Both the position numbers and the translations under genes were made by a program. The notes under the pieces were generated by a model, which ran no database searches, was not told the origin of the DNA, and was given only the letters and a program-made list of their open reading frames with translations. 64,000 nt of DNA from positions 124,001-188,000 of the forward strand of contig NZ_JNNU01000006.1 in NCBI RefSeq assembly GCF_000732195.1. Direction: 5' to 3'. The stretch comes from Neorhizobium vignae. GTDB lineage: Bacteria > Pseudomonadota > Alphaproteobacteria > Rhizobiales > Rhizobiaceae. Position 1 is the first letter of the stretch. Each line of letters starts with the position of its first letter. Below, one piece after another: positions 26,758 to 36,496 of this stretch.

Positions 26758-28578
26758 TTACCCCTCAATTTCCTCACGCAGCATTTCGAGCTCCAGCCAT
26801 TCTTCTTCCATTTTGCTGATGCTTTGGCGCAGCTTTTCCATCTCCGCGGCCAGCTTGGCGAAGGCGGCAGGATCCTTGCTGAAGAGGTTGGGATCGGCCA
26901 TTTTCTTCTCGCGGTCGGCGATCTCGGCTTCGGCCTTCGCCATTTCCTTCGGCAGGTTCTCAAGCGCGAATTTCTGCTTGAAGGAAAGCTTGCCTTTGGC
27001 CTTGGGGGTGCCGGAAGCCGGTGCCGCAGTATCGGTTTTTGCCCTGTCGGCTTTCTCCGTACGGCGCCTTTCCTCCAGCGCTCCCTTCCGTTGCGCCAGC
27101 ATATCCGTGTAGCCGCCGGCATATTCGATCCAGCGGCCGTCCGGTGCGTCCGGATTGGCGGGGGCGATGGTCGAGGTCACCGTGCGGTCGAGAAAGTCGC
27201 GGTCGTGACTGACGAGGATGACGGTGCCGGTGTAACCGGCGACGATTTCCTGCAGCAGATCCAGCGTCTCGATGTCGAGGTCGTTGGTCGGTTCGTCGAG
27301 GATGAGCAGATTGGAAGGCCGGGCCATGATGCGGGCCAGCATCAACCGGGCGCGCTCGCCGCCCGACAGGTTCTTGATCGGTGTCCTGATCTGCTCCGGC
27401 TGGAACAGGAAGTCCTTCATGTAACCGGCCACATGGCGCTGTTCGCCGTTGACCAGCAGCGTCTCGCCGCGTCCATCCGTCAGATAATGGGACAGCGTGT
27501 CCTCGGGATCCAGGTCCTCGCGCTTCTGGTCGAGGGTGGCGATTTCCAGGTTGGTGCCGAGCTTGACGGTGCCGGTGTCGGGTGCCAGCTGGCCGGTCAG
27601 CATTTTCAGCAGCGTCGTCTTGCCGGCGCCGTTCGGGCCGACGAGACCAATGCAGTCGCCGCGATGCACGCGGATCGAGAACGGCGCGACGATCGGCCGG
27701 TCGTAGCTCTTGGTGATGTTTTCGGCCTCGATGACCAGCTTGCCGGATTCGCGGCCCTCGCTGACGGTCGCCTGGACTGTGCCCTGCGGTCCCTTGTGGC
27801 CGCGGTAATTGCCGCGCATCGTCTGCAACTCGCCGAGGCGGCGCATGTTGCGCTTGCGGCGGGCGGTGACGCCGTAGCGCAGCCAGTGTTCCTCGCGCTC
27901 GATCGCCTTGCCGAGCTTGTGCTGTTCCAGCTCTTCCGCCTCCAGCACTTCGTCGCGCCAGGCTTCGAACTCGCCAAAACCGCGGTTCAGGCGTCGTGAC
28001 GTGCCGCGATCGAGCCAGACCGTGGCATTCGAGACCTTTTCGAGGAAACGACGGTCATGCGAGATCACCACGAGTGCGCTTCTCGTCTTGCGCAGCTCCT
28101 CTTCCAGCCATTCGATCGTCGGCAGGTCGAGATGGTTGGTCGGCTCGTCGAGCAGCAGGATGTCCGGCTCGGGCGCCATGACACGGGCAAGCGCTGCACG
28201 GCGGGATTCGCCGCCGGAGAGCGTGTTCGGATGTTCCTGGCCGGTCAGGCCCAGATGTTCGAGCAGGTAGGTGACCCGATACGGGTCGTCGCCCGGGCCG
28301 AGGCCTGATTCGGCATAGGCCTGCACCGTCGAATAATCGGCGAAATCCGGCGCCTGTTCCAGATAGCGGATCGTCGAGGAGGGATGGCGGAACACCTCGC
28401 CCGATTGCGGTTCGACCATGCCGGCGGCGATCTTCATCAGCGTCGACTTGCCGGAACCGTTGCGGCCGACGAGGCAGATGCGGTCGCCCGGCTCCACCTG
28501 CATGCCGGCGCCGGCGAGAAGCGGCGCGCCGCCGAAGCTCAGGAAGATATCGTCAAGTTTCAGGATAGGGGGCGCCAA
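26758..28578 (-). CDS. ABC-F family ATPase (Uup-like)
   Basis: A 606-residue soluble protein with two ABC ATPase domains and no membrane segments. Domain 1 has GRNGSGKST, TLSGGESRRAALARVM and LLLDEPTNHLD; domain 2 has GPNGAGKTT, LSGGERARLMLARIM and LILDEPTNDLD. The C-terminus from about residue 525 is a charged helical region ending in a coiled coil, as in Uup, so a role at the ribosome or on branched DNA is likely. It lies 3 bp after thiN on the same strand. Confidence 0.92.
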   Translation of the reverse strand: MAPPILKLDDIFLSFGGAPLLAGAGMQVEPGDRICLVGRNGSGKSTLMKIAAGMVEPQSGEVFRHPSSTIRYLEQAPDFADYSTVQAYAESGLGPGDDPYRVTYLLEHLGLTGQEHPNTLSGGESRRAALARVMAPEPDILLLDEPTNHLDLPTIEWLEEELRKTRSALVVISHDRRFLEKVSNATVWLDRGTSRRLNRGFGEFEAWRDEVLEAEELEQHKLGKAIEREEHWLRYGVTARRKRNMRRLGELQTMRGNYRGHKGPQGTVQATVSEGRESGKLVIEAENITKSYDRPIVAPFSIRVHRGDCIGLVGPNGAGKTTLLKMLTGQLAPDTGTVKLGTNLEIATLDQKREDLDPEDTLSHYLTDGRGETLLVNGEQRHVAGYMKDFLFQPEQIRTPIKNLSGGERARLMLARIMARPSNLLILDEPTNDLDIETLDLLQEIVAGYTGTVILVSHDRDFLDRTVTSTIAPANPDAPDGRWIEYAGGYTDMLAQRKGALEERRRTEKADRAKTDTAAPASGTPKAKGKLSFKQKFALENLPKEMAKAEAEIADREKKMADPNLFSKDPAAFAKLAAEMEKLRQSISKMEEEWLELEMLREEIEG

Positions 28579-28581
28579 AGC

Positions 28582-29238
28582 TTAGGCTCCTGTCATGTCA
28601 TAGGGGCGGGCAAGGATCATCGCCTTGCCTTCCCTCAAATGGAAATCCACCCGGCCTTCCGCAACGTTCGAGACGGTGCGCGAGGAGCCGAAGGGAAGCG
28701 AGAAGTTGTCGAGCGGATAACGGGCGCCGATGATATCGAGCCCTTCCAGGCCCGAAAAACCGACGACGGAAAACAGCGAGCCCCTGGGCAGGTCGAGGTT
28801 TTTCGTGCCCGGCAGCAGCGGCAGGGCCTCTTCGTCACCCGACGTCAGCAGGATGTCGAGGCCGCGTTCCGCAAGGCTCATGGCGTGAAGCAAGTGTTGC
28901 AGCGCATGGTCGCTACGCTCGCCTCCGAGGGCGCCGACGAAGATCAGCCTCGTGGCGCCGCGCTCGATTGCCTCAAGCGTGGCGATCTCGCCGTCGGTCT
29001 CGGTCTTGGCGGGCGGGTAGGTTCGCCGCTCGACGTGCGGGAACTGCGCGATCAGCGCGGCATCCGAGGAGTCGAAATCTCCGACCCAGAGCTCCGGCTT
29101 CACGCCCAGCGCCACCGCATGGCGCATGCCGCTGTCGGCCGCGATGAAGCGGCTGCCGACAACGGTGTCCCGCAGGCGGTCGGTGACGCGCAAATTGCCG
29201 CCGAGCAGAATGGTGAAGGTCGAATGGCTCATGCGCAT
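28582..29238 (-). CDS. thiN: thiamine diphosphokinase
   Basis: A 218-residue enzyme that pyrophosphorylates thiamine to TPP. The family motifs are ADSGMRHA (residues 34-41), WVGDFDSSD (51-59), KTETDGEIA (77-85) and GALGGERSDHALQHL (102-116), which form the Mg and ATP site. With thiBPQ nearby, imported thiamine can be turned directly into the cofactor that is sensed by the riboswitch. No riboswitch precedes thiN itself. Start codon 29238 or 29232 cannot be separated. Confidence 0.93.
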   Translation of the reverse strand: MRMSHSTFTILLGGNLRVTDRLRDTVVGSRFIAADSGMRHAVALGVKPELWVGDFDSSDAALIAQFPHVERRTYPPAKTETDGEIATLEAIERGATRLIFVGALGGERSDHALQHLLHAMSLAERGLDILLTSGDEEALPLLPGTKNLDLPRGSLFSVVGFSGLEGLDIIGARYPLDNFSLPFGSSRTVSNVAEGRVDFHLREGKAMILARPYDMTGA

Positions 29239-29332
29239 TGCCCATAGCGCAAAGCCAGCCGAAAGGGAAAGCTGTTGCGCCGCCGGGGATCAGCTTTTAG
29301 TTTGCGGCGCGTTGATCGATCAGGATGCGAAG

Positions 29333-30172
29333 ATGCAGTTTCAGGGTACAGCGGACTATATTGCCGACAAGGATCTGATGGTGGCGGTCAACGCCGCGAT
29401 CCGGCTCGAACGTCCGCTGCTGGTGAAGGGCGAGCCCGGCACCGGCAAGACCGAGCTGGCGCGGCAGGTGGCCGCCGCACTCGGGCTCGACCTGATCGAG
29501 TGGAACATCAAGTCCACCACCAAGGCGCAGCAGGGTCTTTACGAATACGACGCCGTCTCGCGACTGCGCGACAGCCAGCTCGGGGACGAACGCGTCCACG
29601 ACGTGGCCAACTATATCCGCCGTGGCAAGCTGTGGCAGGCCTTTGCCTCCGACAAGAAGCTCGTCCTGTTGATCGACGAGATCGACAAGGCGGATATCGA
29701 ATTCCCGAACGACCTCTTGCAGGAACTCGACCGCATGGAATTCCATGTCTACGAGACCGGCGAGATGGTGAAGGCCAAGGTCCGGCCGATCGTCATCATC
29801 ACCTCTAACAACGAGAAAGAACTGCCCGACGCCTTCCTGCGCCGCTGTTTCTTCCACTATATCCGCTTTCCGGACGTCGATACGCTCGCCCGCATCGTCG
29901 AGGTCCATTATCCCGGCATCAAGCAGACGCTGGTGCGCAATGCGCTGACGCAATTCTACGAAATCCGCGAGATGCCGGGCCTGAAGAAAAAGCCCTCGAC
30001 CTCCGAGGCGCTCGACTGGATCCGGCTCCTGGTCTCCGACGATGTCGATCCGTCGGACCTGCGCGGCGACGTCAGGAACGCGCTGCCAAAGCTGCATGGC
30101 GCGCTGCTCAAGAACGAGCAGGACGTGCATCTCTTCGAGCGGCTGGCCTTCATGGCGCGGCGGGAGAGATGA
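29333..30172 (+). CDS. MoxR-family AAA+ ATPase
   Basis: A 279-residue ATPase with Walker A GEPGTGKTE (about residues 35-43), Walker B LVLLIDEIDKAD and sensor-1 PIVIITSNNEKELPDAF. MoxR ATPases act as chaperones that insert metals or mature enzyme complexes, usually with a VWA-domain partner encoded next door. Here that partner (31731) is 1.6 kb away, after a Nudix gene and metA. ATG 29333 has an AGGA site 7 nt upstream. The stop overlaps the Nudix start by 4 bp. Confidence 0.92.
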   Translation: MQFQGTADYIADKDLMVAVNAAIRLERPLLVKGEPGTGKTELARQVAAALGLDLIEWNIKSTTKAQQGLYEYDAVSRLRDSQLGDERVHDVANYIRRGKLWQAFASDKKLVLLIDEIDKADIEFPNDLLQELDRMEFHVYETGEMVKAKVRPIVIITSNNEKELPDAFLRRCFFHYIRFPDVDTLARIVEVHYPGIKQTLVRNALTQFYEIREMPGLKKKPSTSEALDWIRLLVSDDVDPSDLRGDVRNALPKLHGALLKNEQDVHLFERLAFMARRER

Positions 30173-30609
30173 CACCTGATGCGTTCAAGGTACTGATCTA
30201 TGCCGTTTGGCAAGATCGGCTGCTGGTTTTCGATGAACCGGATTTCCCCGATCAATGGCTGCAAGTGCCGGGCGGTACGATCGAACCAGGGGAAGCGCCG
30301 GACATCGCCGCCGCTCGTGAGTTTCACGAGGAGACGGGTCTCGATGTCCAGGTTCCGTTACATCCGCTTGTGGTTCACGACTATCGTTTTCCGAAGGACG
30401 GCGGCGAAATCTGCCATCGCCGGCACTATTTTCTGCTCCGCCTGGCGGGGAACTACCCCGATACCTGGATTCATCTTGAAGAGCATCGCTTCGATGGTGG
30501 CGAGCCCATTCGGTTTCGCTTCTCCTGGATGCGGTTGGACGAAGCGGCGCGCCAGCTTGGCGGCGGAATGGCGGATGCGCTTCCACTTGTTCTCAAGGAC
30601 GGACTATAG
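30169..30609 (+). CDS. Nudix hydrolase
   Basis: A 146-residue hydrolase with a complete Nudix box: G-x5-E-x7-REFHEETGL within GTIEPGEAPDIAAAREFHEETGLDV, about residues 43-67. The substrate is a nucleoside diphosphate derivative, not identifiable from sequence. The start overlaps the MoxR stop (ATGA), so translation is coupled. The gene's codon use is slightly less GC-biased than its neighbours, which could mean later arrival. Confidence 0.9.
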   Translation: MTPDAFKVLIYAVWQDRLLVFDEPDFPDQWLQVPGGTIEPGEAPDIAAAREFHEETGLDVQVPLHPLVVHDYRFPKDGGEICHRRHYFLLRLAGNYPDTWIHLEEHRFDGGEPIRFRFSWMRLDEAARQLGGGMADALPLVLKDGL

Positions 30610-30670
30610 AGGCAAGATTATGCTCCCATTGACGCCGGGAGTAGCAAGGCGTATTTGAACTCTCGAGAAT

Positions 30671-30728
30671 TCGTGGTGATTTGGCCGGCCGGCTTGCAGC
30701 CACGTTAAAAAAGTCGCTAAAGGGCCGC
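30671..30728 (+). ncRNA. SAM-II riboswitch of metA
   Basis: The compact pseudoknot sequence is present: CGTGGTGATTTGGCC (30672-30686), GGCTTGCAGCCACG (30691-30704) and AAGTCGCTAAAGGGCC (30711-30726). The CGTGG/CCACG arms form the main stem, and the CGCTAAA end pairs into the loop. SAM-II elements are typical of alphaproteobacterial met genes. It lies 71 bp before the metA ATG. Confidence 0.93.
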
Positions 30729-30798
30729 GAGAAGATGTCTTCCCACGGACCGGTCGCGATTTATTTTGCCGCCGGTTTTATTTTTGTTGGGTAAAGAC

Positions 30799-31719
30799 AT
30801 GCCGATCAAGATTCCCGATACCTTGCCCGCATACAGCACCCTCGTTTCCGAGGGCGTTCGGGTGATGACCGAAACCATGGCGGTGCGGCAGGACATTCGT
30901 CCGCTGCAGATCGGGCTCCTCAATCTCATGCCGAACAAGATCAAGACCGAGCTGCAAATGGCGCGCCTCGTCGGCGCTTCGCCGCTGCAGGTCGAGTTCT
31001 CGCTGGTCCGCATCGGCGGCCACAAGGCGAAGAACACGTCGGAAGATCACCTCCTCTCGTTCTACGAGACCTGGGAAGAAGTGAAGCACCGCAAGTTCGA
31101 CGGTTTCATCATCACCGGCGCGCCGATCGAGACGCTTCCCTTCGAGGACGTCACCTATTGGGACGAGATGAGGCAGATCCTCGACTGGACCGCGACCAAC
31201 GTGCATTCGACCATGAATGTCTGCTGGGGTGCGATGGCGGCGATCTATCATTTCCACGGCGTGCCGAAATACGAGCTCAAGGAAAAGGCGTTCGGTGTCT
31301 ATCGCCACCGCAACCTCGTGCCGTCGTCGATCTATCTCAACGGTTTTTCGGACGATTTCCAGGTGCCGGTATCGCGCTGGACGGAAGTGCGCCGTCCCGA
31401 CATCGAGAAGAACCCGGATCTCGAAATCCTGATGGAGTCCGAGGAAATGGGCATCTGCCTGGTGCATGAAAAGGCGGGCAAGCGGCTCTACATGTTCAAC
31501 CATGTGGAATACGACTCCACCTCGCTGGCGGACGAATATTTCCGGGACGTGAATGCCGGCGTGCCGATCAAGATGCCGCACAACTACTTCCCGCATAACG
31601 ATGATACGCTGACGCCCTTGAACCGTTGGCGCAGCCATGCACATCTTCTGTTCGGCAACTGGATCAACGAGATCTACCAGACGACGCCGTATGATCCGGA
31701 GAAGATCGGTACCGAATAG
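30799..31719 (+). CDS. metA: homoserine O-acyltransferase (predicted acetyltransferase)
   Basis: A 306-residue MetA enzyme that acylates homoserine, the first committed step of methionine synthesis. The catalytic Cys142 is in [10 protein letters not shown], and the His/Glu partners are in the FNHVEYDS region. Residue 111 is Glu ([12 protein letters not shown]). In studied MetA proteins Glu111 goes with acetyl-CoA use and Gly111 with succinyl-CoA, so I predict an acetyltransferase. I start at [11 protein letters not shown] (ATG 30799); the upstream in-frame codons at 30766 lie in the leader. A VWA gene follows 11 bp later. Confidence 0.95.
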   Translation: MPIKIPDTLPAYSTLVSEGVRVMTETMAVRQDIRPLQIGLLNLMPNKIKTELQMARLVGASPLQVEFSLVRIGGHKAKNTSEDHLLSFYETWEEVKHRKFDGFIITGAPIETLPFEDVTYWDEMRQILDWTATNVHSTMNVCWGAMAAIYHFHGVPKYELKEKAFGVYRHRNLVPSSIYLNGFSDDFQVPVSRWTEVRRPDIEKNPDLEILMESEEMGICLVHEKAGKRLYMFNHVEYDSTSLADEYFRDVNAGVPIKMPHNYFPHNDDTLTPLNRWRSHAHLLFGNWINEIYQTTPYDPEKIGTE

Positions 31720-31730
31720 GCTTCGACGCG

Positions 31731-32912
31731 ATGTTCATTCCCTTCTTCCTTCACCTCAAAGAAGCGAAGATCCCGGTAACACTCCGGGAATTCCTCGACC
31801 TTCTCGAAGGCATGGAGGAAGGGATCGCTGATTTCGATGTGGAGGCCTTCTACTTTCTCGCCCGCACCGCGCTGGTGAAGGACGAGCGGCATATCGACAA
31901 GTTCGACCGGGTCTTTTCGTCCTATTTCCGCGGGCTCGAAGCCGTCTCCGGAGAGTCGGGCCTGGACGTTGCCAGCATCCCCGAAGAATGGTTGCGAAAG
32001 CTCGTCGAAAAGCACCTGACGGACGAAGAGAAGAAGCTCGTCGAGTCGCTCGGCGGGTTCGAGAAGCTGATGGAGACCCTGCGCCAGCGGCTCGAGGAGC
32101 AGAAGGGCCGGCATCAGGGCGGCTCGAAATGGATCGGCACCGGCGGCACCTCGCCCTTCGGTGCCTATGGCTATAATCCGGAAGGCGTGCGGATCGGCCA
32201 GGACCAGTCCCGCCACCGCCGGGCGGTGAAGGTGTGGGACAAGCGCGAGTTCGCCGATTTCGACGACAAGGTGGAGCTCGGGACCCGCAACATCAAGCTG
32301 GCGCTCAAGCGGCTGCGCCGCTGGGTGCGGGAAGGGGCGGTCGAGGAACTCGACCTGCCCGGCACGATCCGCTCCACCGCCGAACACGGTTATCTCGACG
32401 TGCAGACCCGGCCGGAACGGCGCAATGCGGTCAAGCTGCTGATGTTCTTCGATGTCGGCGGGTCGATGGACGACCATATCCGGGTAGTGGAAGAGCTGTT
32501 CTCGGCAGCTCGTGCGGAGTTCAAGCATATGGAGCATTTCTACTTCCACAACTGCCTTTACGAAGGCGTGTGGAAGGAGAACCGCCGACGGTCCGACCGG
32601 ACGCCGACGCTCGACCTCATCCGCAGCTACGGCGCCGACTACAAGGTGATCTTTGTCGGGGATGCCTCGATGAGCCCCTATGAGATCACCCATGCGGGCG
32701 GTTCGGTGGAGCACTGGAACCAGGAGCCGGGGGAGGCCTGGATCAGGCGCGTCACCGACCATTTTCACCGCTGCGTCTGGCTCAACCCGGTGCCGCAGGA
32801 CCATTGGAGCCAGACCACCTCGATCGGCATCATGCGGCAGCTGGTGACCGAGCGCATGTTCCCGCTGACGCTCGGCGGCCTGGAACAGGCGACGCGCGCG
32901 CTTACGCGCTAG
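31731..32912 (+). CDS. VWA-domain protein (CoxE-like)
   Basis: A 393-residue protein with an N-terminal helical CoxE-type domain (MFIPFFLHLKEAKIPVTLREFLDLLEG) and a C-terminal von Willebrand A domain from about residue 235. The MIDAS motif is FFDVGGSMDD, a DxGGS variant of DxSxS. The last third has conserved FVGDASMSPYEI and a tryptophan-rich segment. Such proteins work with MoxR ATPases in maturing metal enzymes or complexes. The likely partner is the MoxR gene at 29333; the gene itself would be transcribed with metA, 11 bp upstream. Confidence 0.88.
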   Translation: MFIPFFLHLKEAKIPVTLREFLDLLEGMEEGIADFDVEAFYFLARTALVKDERHIDKFDRVFSSYFRGLEAVSGESGLDVASIPEEWLRKLVEKHLTDEEKKLVESLGGFEKLMETLRQRLEEQKGRHQGGSKWIGTGGTSPFGAYGYNPEGVRIGQDQSRHRRAVKVWDKREFADFDDKVELGTRNIKLALKRLRRWVREGAVEELDLPGTIRSTAEHGYLDVQTRPERRNAVKLLMFFDVGGSMDDHIRVVEELFSAARAEFKHMEHFYFHNCLYEGVWKENRRRSDRTPTLDLIRSYGADYKVIFVGDASMSPYEITHAGGSVEHWNQEPGEAWIRRVTDHFHRCVWLNPVPQDHWSQTTSIGIMRQLVTERMFPLTLGGLEQATRALTR

Positions 32913-32994
32913 AGCCTTTTTTCTTTTCCACGGCGTTGCGGGTCGTCGCCAAATCGCGCAGTTTGCCGCAACACATCAGTGGAGGAGCGATCTC

Positions 32995-34017
32995 ATGGCG
33001 GACCAGAATTTCGAAGTTTTCGGCAGCACGGAAAAGGGCGAAACCGTCTATCGCGTCAGGATCTCCGGCGGCGGGCTCACCGCCAGTGTCATCACCTGGG
33101 GCGCGGTGATCCAGGACCTCAGGCTCGACGGCCATCAGCCGCCGCTCGTGCTCGGTTTCGAACGGTTTGAGGATTACCTGAACCATTCTCCTTATTTCGG
33201 CGCGACGCCTGGCCGCTCGTCCAACCGTATTGGCGGTGGCCGCTTCGTGCTGGACGGGAAGCAATATCAGCTGGAGCTGAATGAGCGGGGTGTGACCCAT
33301 CTCCATGGCGGTTCGGACGGCATCGGCCGCAGCAACTGGACGATCGTCGAACATGCGGCCGACAAGGTGGTACTGCGGATCACCGATCCCGACGGCCGTG
33401 CCGGTTATCCGGGAAACTGCACGGTCACGGCGACTTACCAACTCAAGAGCGACGGCGTTCTTTCCGTCGTCTACCAATCCACCACGGATCAGCCGACGCT
33501 CGCCAATATCTGCCAGCATACCTATTTCAATCTCGACGGCCGCGAGGACGCGCTCGATCATGACATCATGATTGCCGCCGACCATGTGCTGGTCCTTGAC
33601 GACAAGCAGGTGCCGACCGGCGAACTGATGGCGGTCGCGGGCACGCCCTTCGACCTGCGCGACATGGGGCCGATGAAGCGGTTCGACGGCGATGCCCAGG
33701 TCCTGTTCGATCACAACTTCTGCCTGTCGCCGGAGCGTACCCCCAAGCGTTCCGTGGCTTTGGCGCGCAGCATCCATTCCGGCGTTTCGATGGAAGTTCG
33801 CACCACCGAGCCCGGCGTTCAGCTCTACGCCGCCTTCAAGCTGCCGCAGATCCCCGTGCCGGGCCTGGACGGACGCCACTATGGACCGTTTGCCGGGTTC
33901 TGCCTCGAAACCCAGGTCTGGCCGGACGCCATCAACCATGCCGATTTCCCAAATGCCGTGCTGCGCCCGGGCGAGGTATTGCTGCAGGAAACCGACTATG
34001 TCTTTTCAAGGCAATGA
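32995..34017 (+). CDS. galM: aldose 1-epimerase
   Basis: A 340-residue mutarotase that interconverts alpha and beta anomers of aldoses. The family pattern is clear: ASVITWGAVIQDLRLDG near the N-terminus, SPYFGATPGRSSNRIGGGRF (substrate Arg), VTHLHGG with a catalytic His, and a second His in CQHTYFNLDG. FCLETQVWPDAINH carries the catalytic Glu near the C-terminus. A GGAGG site precedes the ATG. Not obviously part of an operon. Confidence 0.93.
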   Translation: MADQNFEVFGSTEKGETVYRVRISGGGLTASVITWGAVIQDLRLDGHQPPLVLGFERFEDYLNHSPYFGATPGRSSNRIGGGRFVLDGKQYQLELNERGVTHLHGGSDGIGRSNWTIVEHAADKVVLRITDPDGRAGYPGNCTVTATYQLKSDGVLSVVYQSTTDQPTLANICQHTYFNLDGREDALDHDIMIAADHVLVLDDKQVPTGELMAVAGTPFDLRDMGPMKRFDGDAQVLFDHNFCLSPERTPKRSVALARSIHSGVSMEVRTTEPGVQLYAAFKLPQIPVPGLDGRHYGPFAGFCLETQVWPDAINHADFPNAVLRPGEVLLQETDYVFSRQ

Positions 34018-34315
34018 TCGCCGGCCTCGTCCGGATCCGGATTATCTGCGGCTCAGCAAATAACCACTATCTCGCAAGCCCGGCTTGCTTCGGCGTCCAT
34101 GTAAAATTGGTAAGCCGCAGATTTCATTTGCAATTTTATCGTTGCGTGAGGCTTCCGAAGCCAAGTTACCGCGCGTCGTTCTACATTGTGGAACGCAGTA
34201 AGATTTTGACATTAGTTAAATTTCAACGGATTTCAGCATAGTTTTCTTCAAGATTGGCATTGCCGCCCGCCGGGCGGCTGCCCTCTGCTTCTGCGGAGCA
34301 CAATTCGAGGGATAT
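34018..34315 (+). other. 298-bp intergenic region before the chemoreceptor gene
   Basis: AT-richer than its flanks (notably 34060-34240). I find no gene, no hairpin with a T tract and no known operator. It should contain the chemoreceptor promoter. Confidence 0.4.
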
Positions 34316-36442
34316 ATGAACGAGATCAGCATCCGGAAGCCACTGTCGAGGCGGCTTACCGTCTTCGGTTTTGCAGCCGTGCTTTTCGCAAGCGTCGTGA
34401 TCGGCGGGCTTGCCTGGGAACGGCAGTCGAGCATGACCGAGCAGGCGCTGCAGACCGAACTCGACAGCGATCTCGCGGTCATCCAGGACGACATGGCCGC
34501 CCAGGGGCGTGCCGCATCCGCGCTGGCGCTGACGATCGCGTCCCTGCCGGAAACCTCCCCGCTCATTCTTGCCAACGATCGGCAGGGCCTGCTCTCTCGC
34601 TTCTCCAATATGAAGACGGTGAAGGACGCGAGCGGCCTCGAAATGATCACCTTCGTCACGGCAACGGCCGACGTCGTTGCCCGCGTTCACGATCCGGATG
34701 TCTTTGGCGACAGCGTCAAGGCGCGCCGCAAGATGGTGGCGACCTCGCTCAGCGACAAGAAGCTCGTCGTCGGCATCGAGACCGGCCGCACCGCGGTCAG
34801 CCTGTTCGCAACCGCGCCGGTCGTCACGGACGGCAAGGTGATCGGTGTCGTGGACGTCGGGCTGAAGCTCGTCGATGCCTATTTCTCCCGGCTGACCAAG
34901 GAAGTGAACGCCCATGTCACCCTCTATACCAAGGGTGCCGACAAGTTCGACAAACAGGCTTCCACCCATGGCGGCAATCCGATCCTGATTGCGCAGGAGC
35001 TGCAGGAGGCCTATGACAAGGGCGCCGTGCGACGCTACGCGGACATCGGCGGAAAGCATTATGCCGTTGAGGCGGTGCCGCTGCTCGATTTCTCGGGAAC
35101 CAAGGTCGGCGTTCTTGAGATCGCATCGGATATCACGCCGCTCGTCGCTGCCAGCGAAGCCGCACTGTGGATGACCGTCCTCGGCACGGTCGTCGTTTCG
35201 ATCCTGTCGCTGATCGGATTCCTCATATTTGCCCGGTCGCTCGGCGGCACCGTCCGTCGCCTGACGGTGACGATGACGAAACTTGCCGCAGGCGATCTCA
35301 GCGCCGGCGTGAGCGGCCAGGAACGCCAGGACGAACTCGGCGCGATGGCGAGGGCCGTGCAGGTCTTCAAGGCATCAGCCGAGGAGAATATCCGGCTCGA
35401 ACAGCAGGCATCGGAGGCCCGCGAGGCGCAAGAACACCAGCGTCAGCACCAGTCGGCGATCGACAATGCCAAGGGCGAGGACCTGCGCGCCTTCGTGCAT
35501 GCGATCGAGGAAGGCTTCAACCGGCTTGCCGGTGGCGATCTGACAGTCCGCATGGACGGTGCCGTCGCGGCGGAGTTCGAGCCGATCCGCGCCAAGTTCA
35601 ACAGTTCGGTCGGCAACCTCGAAGAGGCGATCGGCTCGGTCGTCGGAGCCGTCGGCACGATCCGCGCGGGGTTGCAGGAAATCTCGATTGCCTCCAACGA
35701 TCTTGCCAAGCGGACGGAACAGCAGGCCGCAAGCCTTGAAGAGACCGTCGCCGCTCTCGGCCAGGTGACCTCGGCCGTCAACGACAGCGCCAGCGGCGCA
35801 AGCCGCGCCCAGGGCGTCGCGTCGCTTGCCCAGCAGAAGGCTCAGCGCGGCGGCGAGATCGTTGCCAGTGCGGTCGCTGCCATGGCGGCGATCGAAGGCT
35901 CGGCGGAGCAGATCAACCGCATTATCGGCGTGATCGACGACATCGCCTTCCAGACCAACCTTCTGGCCCTCAATGCAGGTGTGGAAGCCGCCCGTGCAGG
36001 CGAAGCCGGCCGTGGCTTCGCGGTTGTCGCTCAGGAAGTCCGCGGGCTTGCCCAGCGCTCGGCCGATGCCGCAAAGGAGATCAAGGCTTTGATCTCGACA
36101 TCGTCGGCGCAGGTCAAGCAGGGCGTCGAGCTCGTCACCGCTTCCGGCAAATCGCTCGACGACATCGTCAGCGAAGTCGCGCAGATGAGCACATTCGTCA
36201 ACACGATCACCTCGAGCACCAGCGAACAGGCCACCAGCCTGCGCGAAGTGGCGGCCTCCGCCGACCAGATGGACAAGGTGACCCAGCAGAATGCCGCGAT
36301 GGTCGAAGAAACCACCGCCGCCGCCCAGAGCCTGACTCAGGAAACCGACAGCCTCGCCGACATGGTGGCCCGATTCAAGACGAATGCCGGCGCACCCTCG
36401 CAGGGATATGCTGCCGGCGGTTATCGCTCGCGCGCAGCCTGA
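34316..36442 (+). CDS. methyl-accepting chemotaxis protein
   Basis: A 708-residue transmembrane chemoreceptor. TM1 is at about residues 14-34, a periplasmic sensor of about 245 residues follows (single-Cache-like, ending [18 protein letters not shown] strands), TM2 at 283-305, then a HAMP domain, a second HAMP-like segment near 395-450 and the signalling domain. The conserved tip is [32 protein letters not shown], starting near residue 545. It lacks an obvious C-terminal CheR pentapeptide. The ligand is unknown. It is a single gene, not in a che operon, and converges on the HWE kinase gene. Confidence 0.93.
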   Translation: MNEISIRKPLSRRLTVFGFAAVLFASVVIGGLAWERQSSMTEQALQTELDSDLAVIQDDMAAQGRAASALALTIASLPETSPLILANDRQGLLSRFSNMKTVKDASGLEMITFVTATADVVARVHDPDVFGDSVKARRKMVATSLSDKKLVVGIETGRTAVSLFATAPVVTDGKVIGVVDVGLKLVDAYFSRLTKEVNAHVTLYTKGADKFDKQASTHGGNPILIAQELQEAYDKGAVRRYADIGGKHYAVEAVPLLDFSGTKVGVLEIASDITPLVAASEAALWMTVLGTVVVSILSLIGFLIFARSLGGTVRRLTVTMTKLAAGDLSAGVSGQERQDELGAMARAVQVFKASAEENIRLEQQASEAREAQEHQRQHQSAIDNAKGEDLRAFVHAIEEGFNRLAGGDLTVRMDGAVAAEFEPIRAKFNSSVGNLEEAIGSVVGAVGTIRAGLQEISIASNDLAKRTEQQAASLEETVAALGQVTSAVNDSASGASRAQGVASLAQQKAQRGGEIVASAVAAMAAIEGSAEQINRIIGVIDDIAFQTNLLALNAGVEAARAGEAGRGFAVVAQEVRGLAQRSADAAKEIKALISTSSAQVKQGVELVTASGKSLDDIVSEVAQMSTFVNTITSSTSEQATSLREVAASADQMDKVTQQNAAMVEETTAAAQSLTQETDSLADMVARFKTNAGAPSQGYAAGGYRSRAA

Positions 36443-36463
36443 TCGGGCTTTTCGAAATTGACG

Positions 36464-36490
36464 ACGCCGTCGGTCCAAAGCCGGCGGCGT
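36464..36490. terminator. stem-loop between chemoreceptor and sensor-kinase genes
   Basis: A 10-bp stem (ACGCCGTCGG / CCGGCGGCGT, one G-T pair) with a 7-nt loop lies in the 54-bp gap between two convergent genes. No long T run; a shared terminator is inferred from place and stability. Confidence 0.5.
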
Positions 36491-36496
36491 TTCCGG

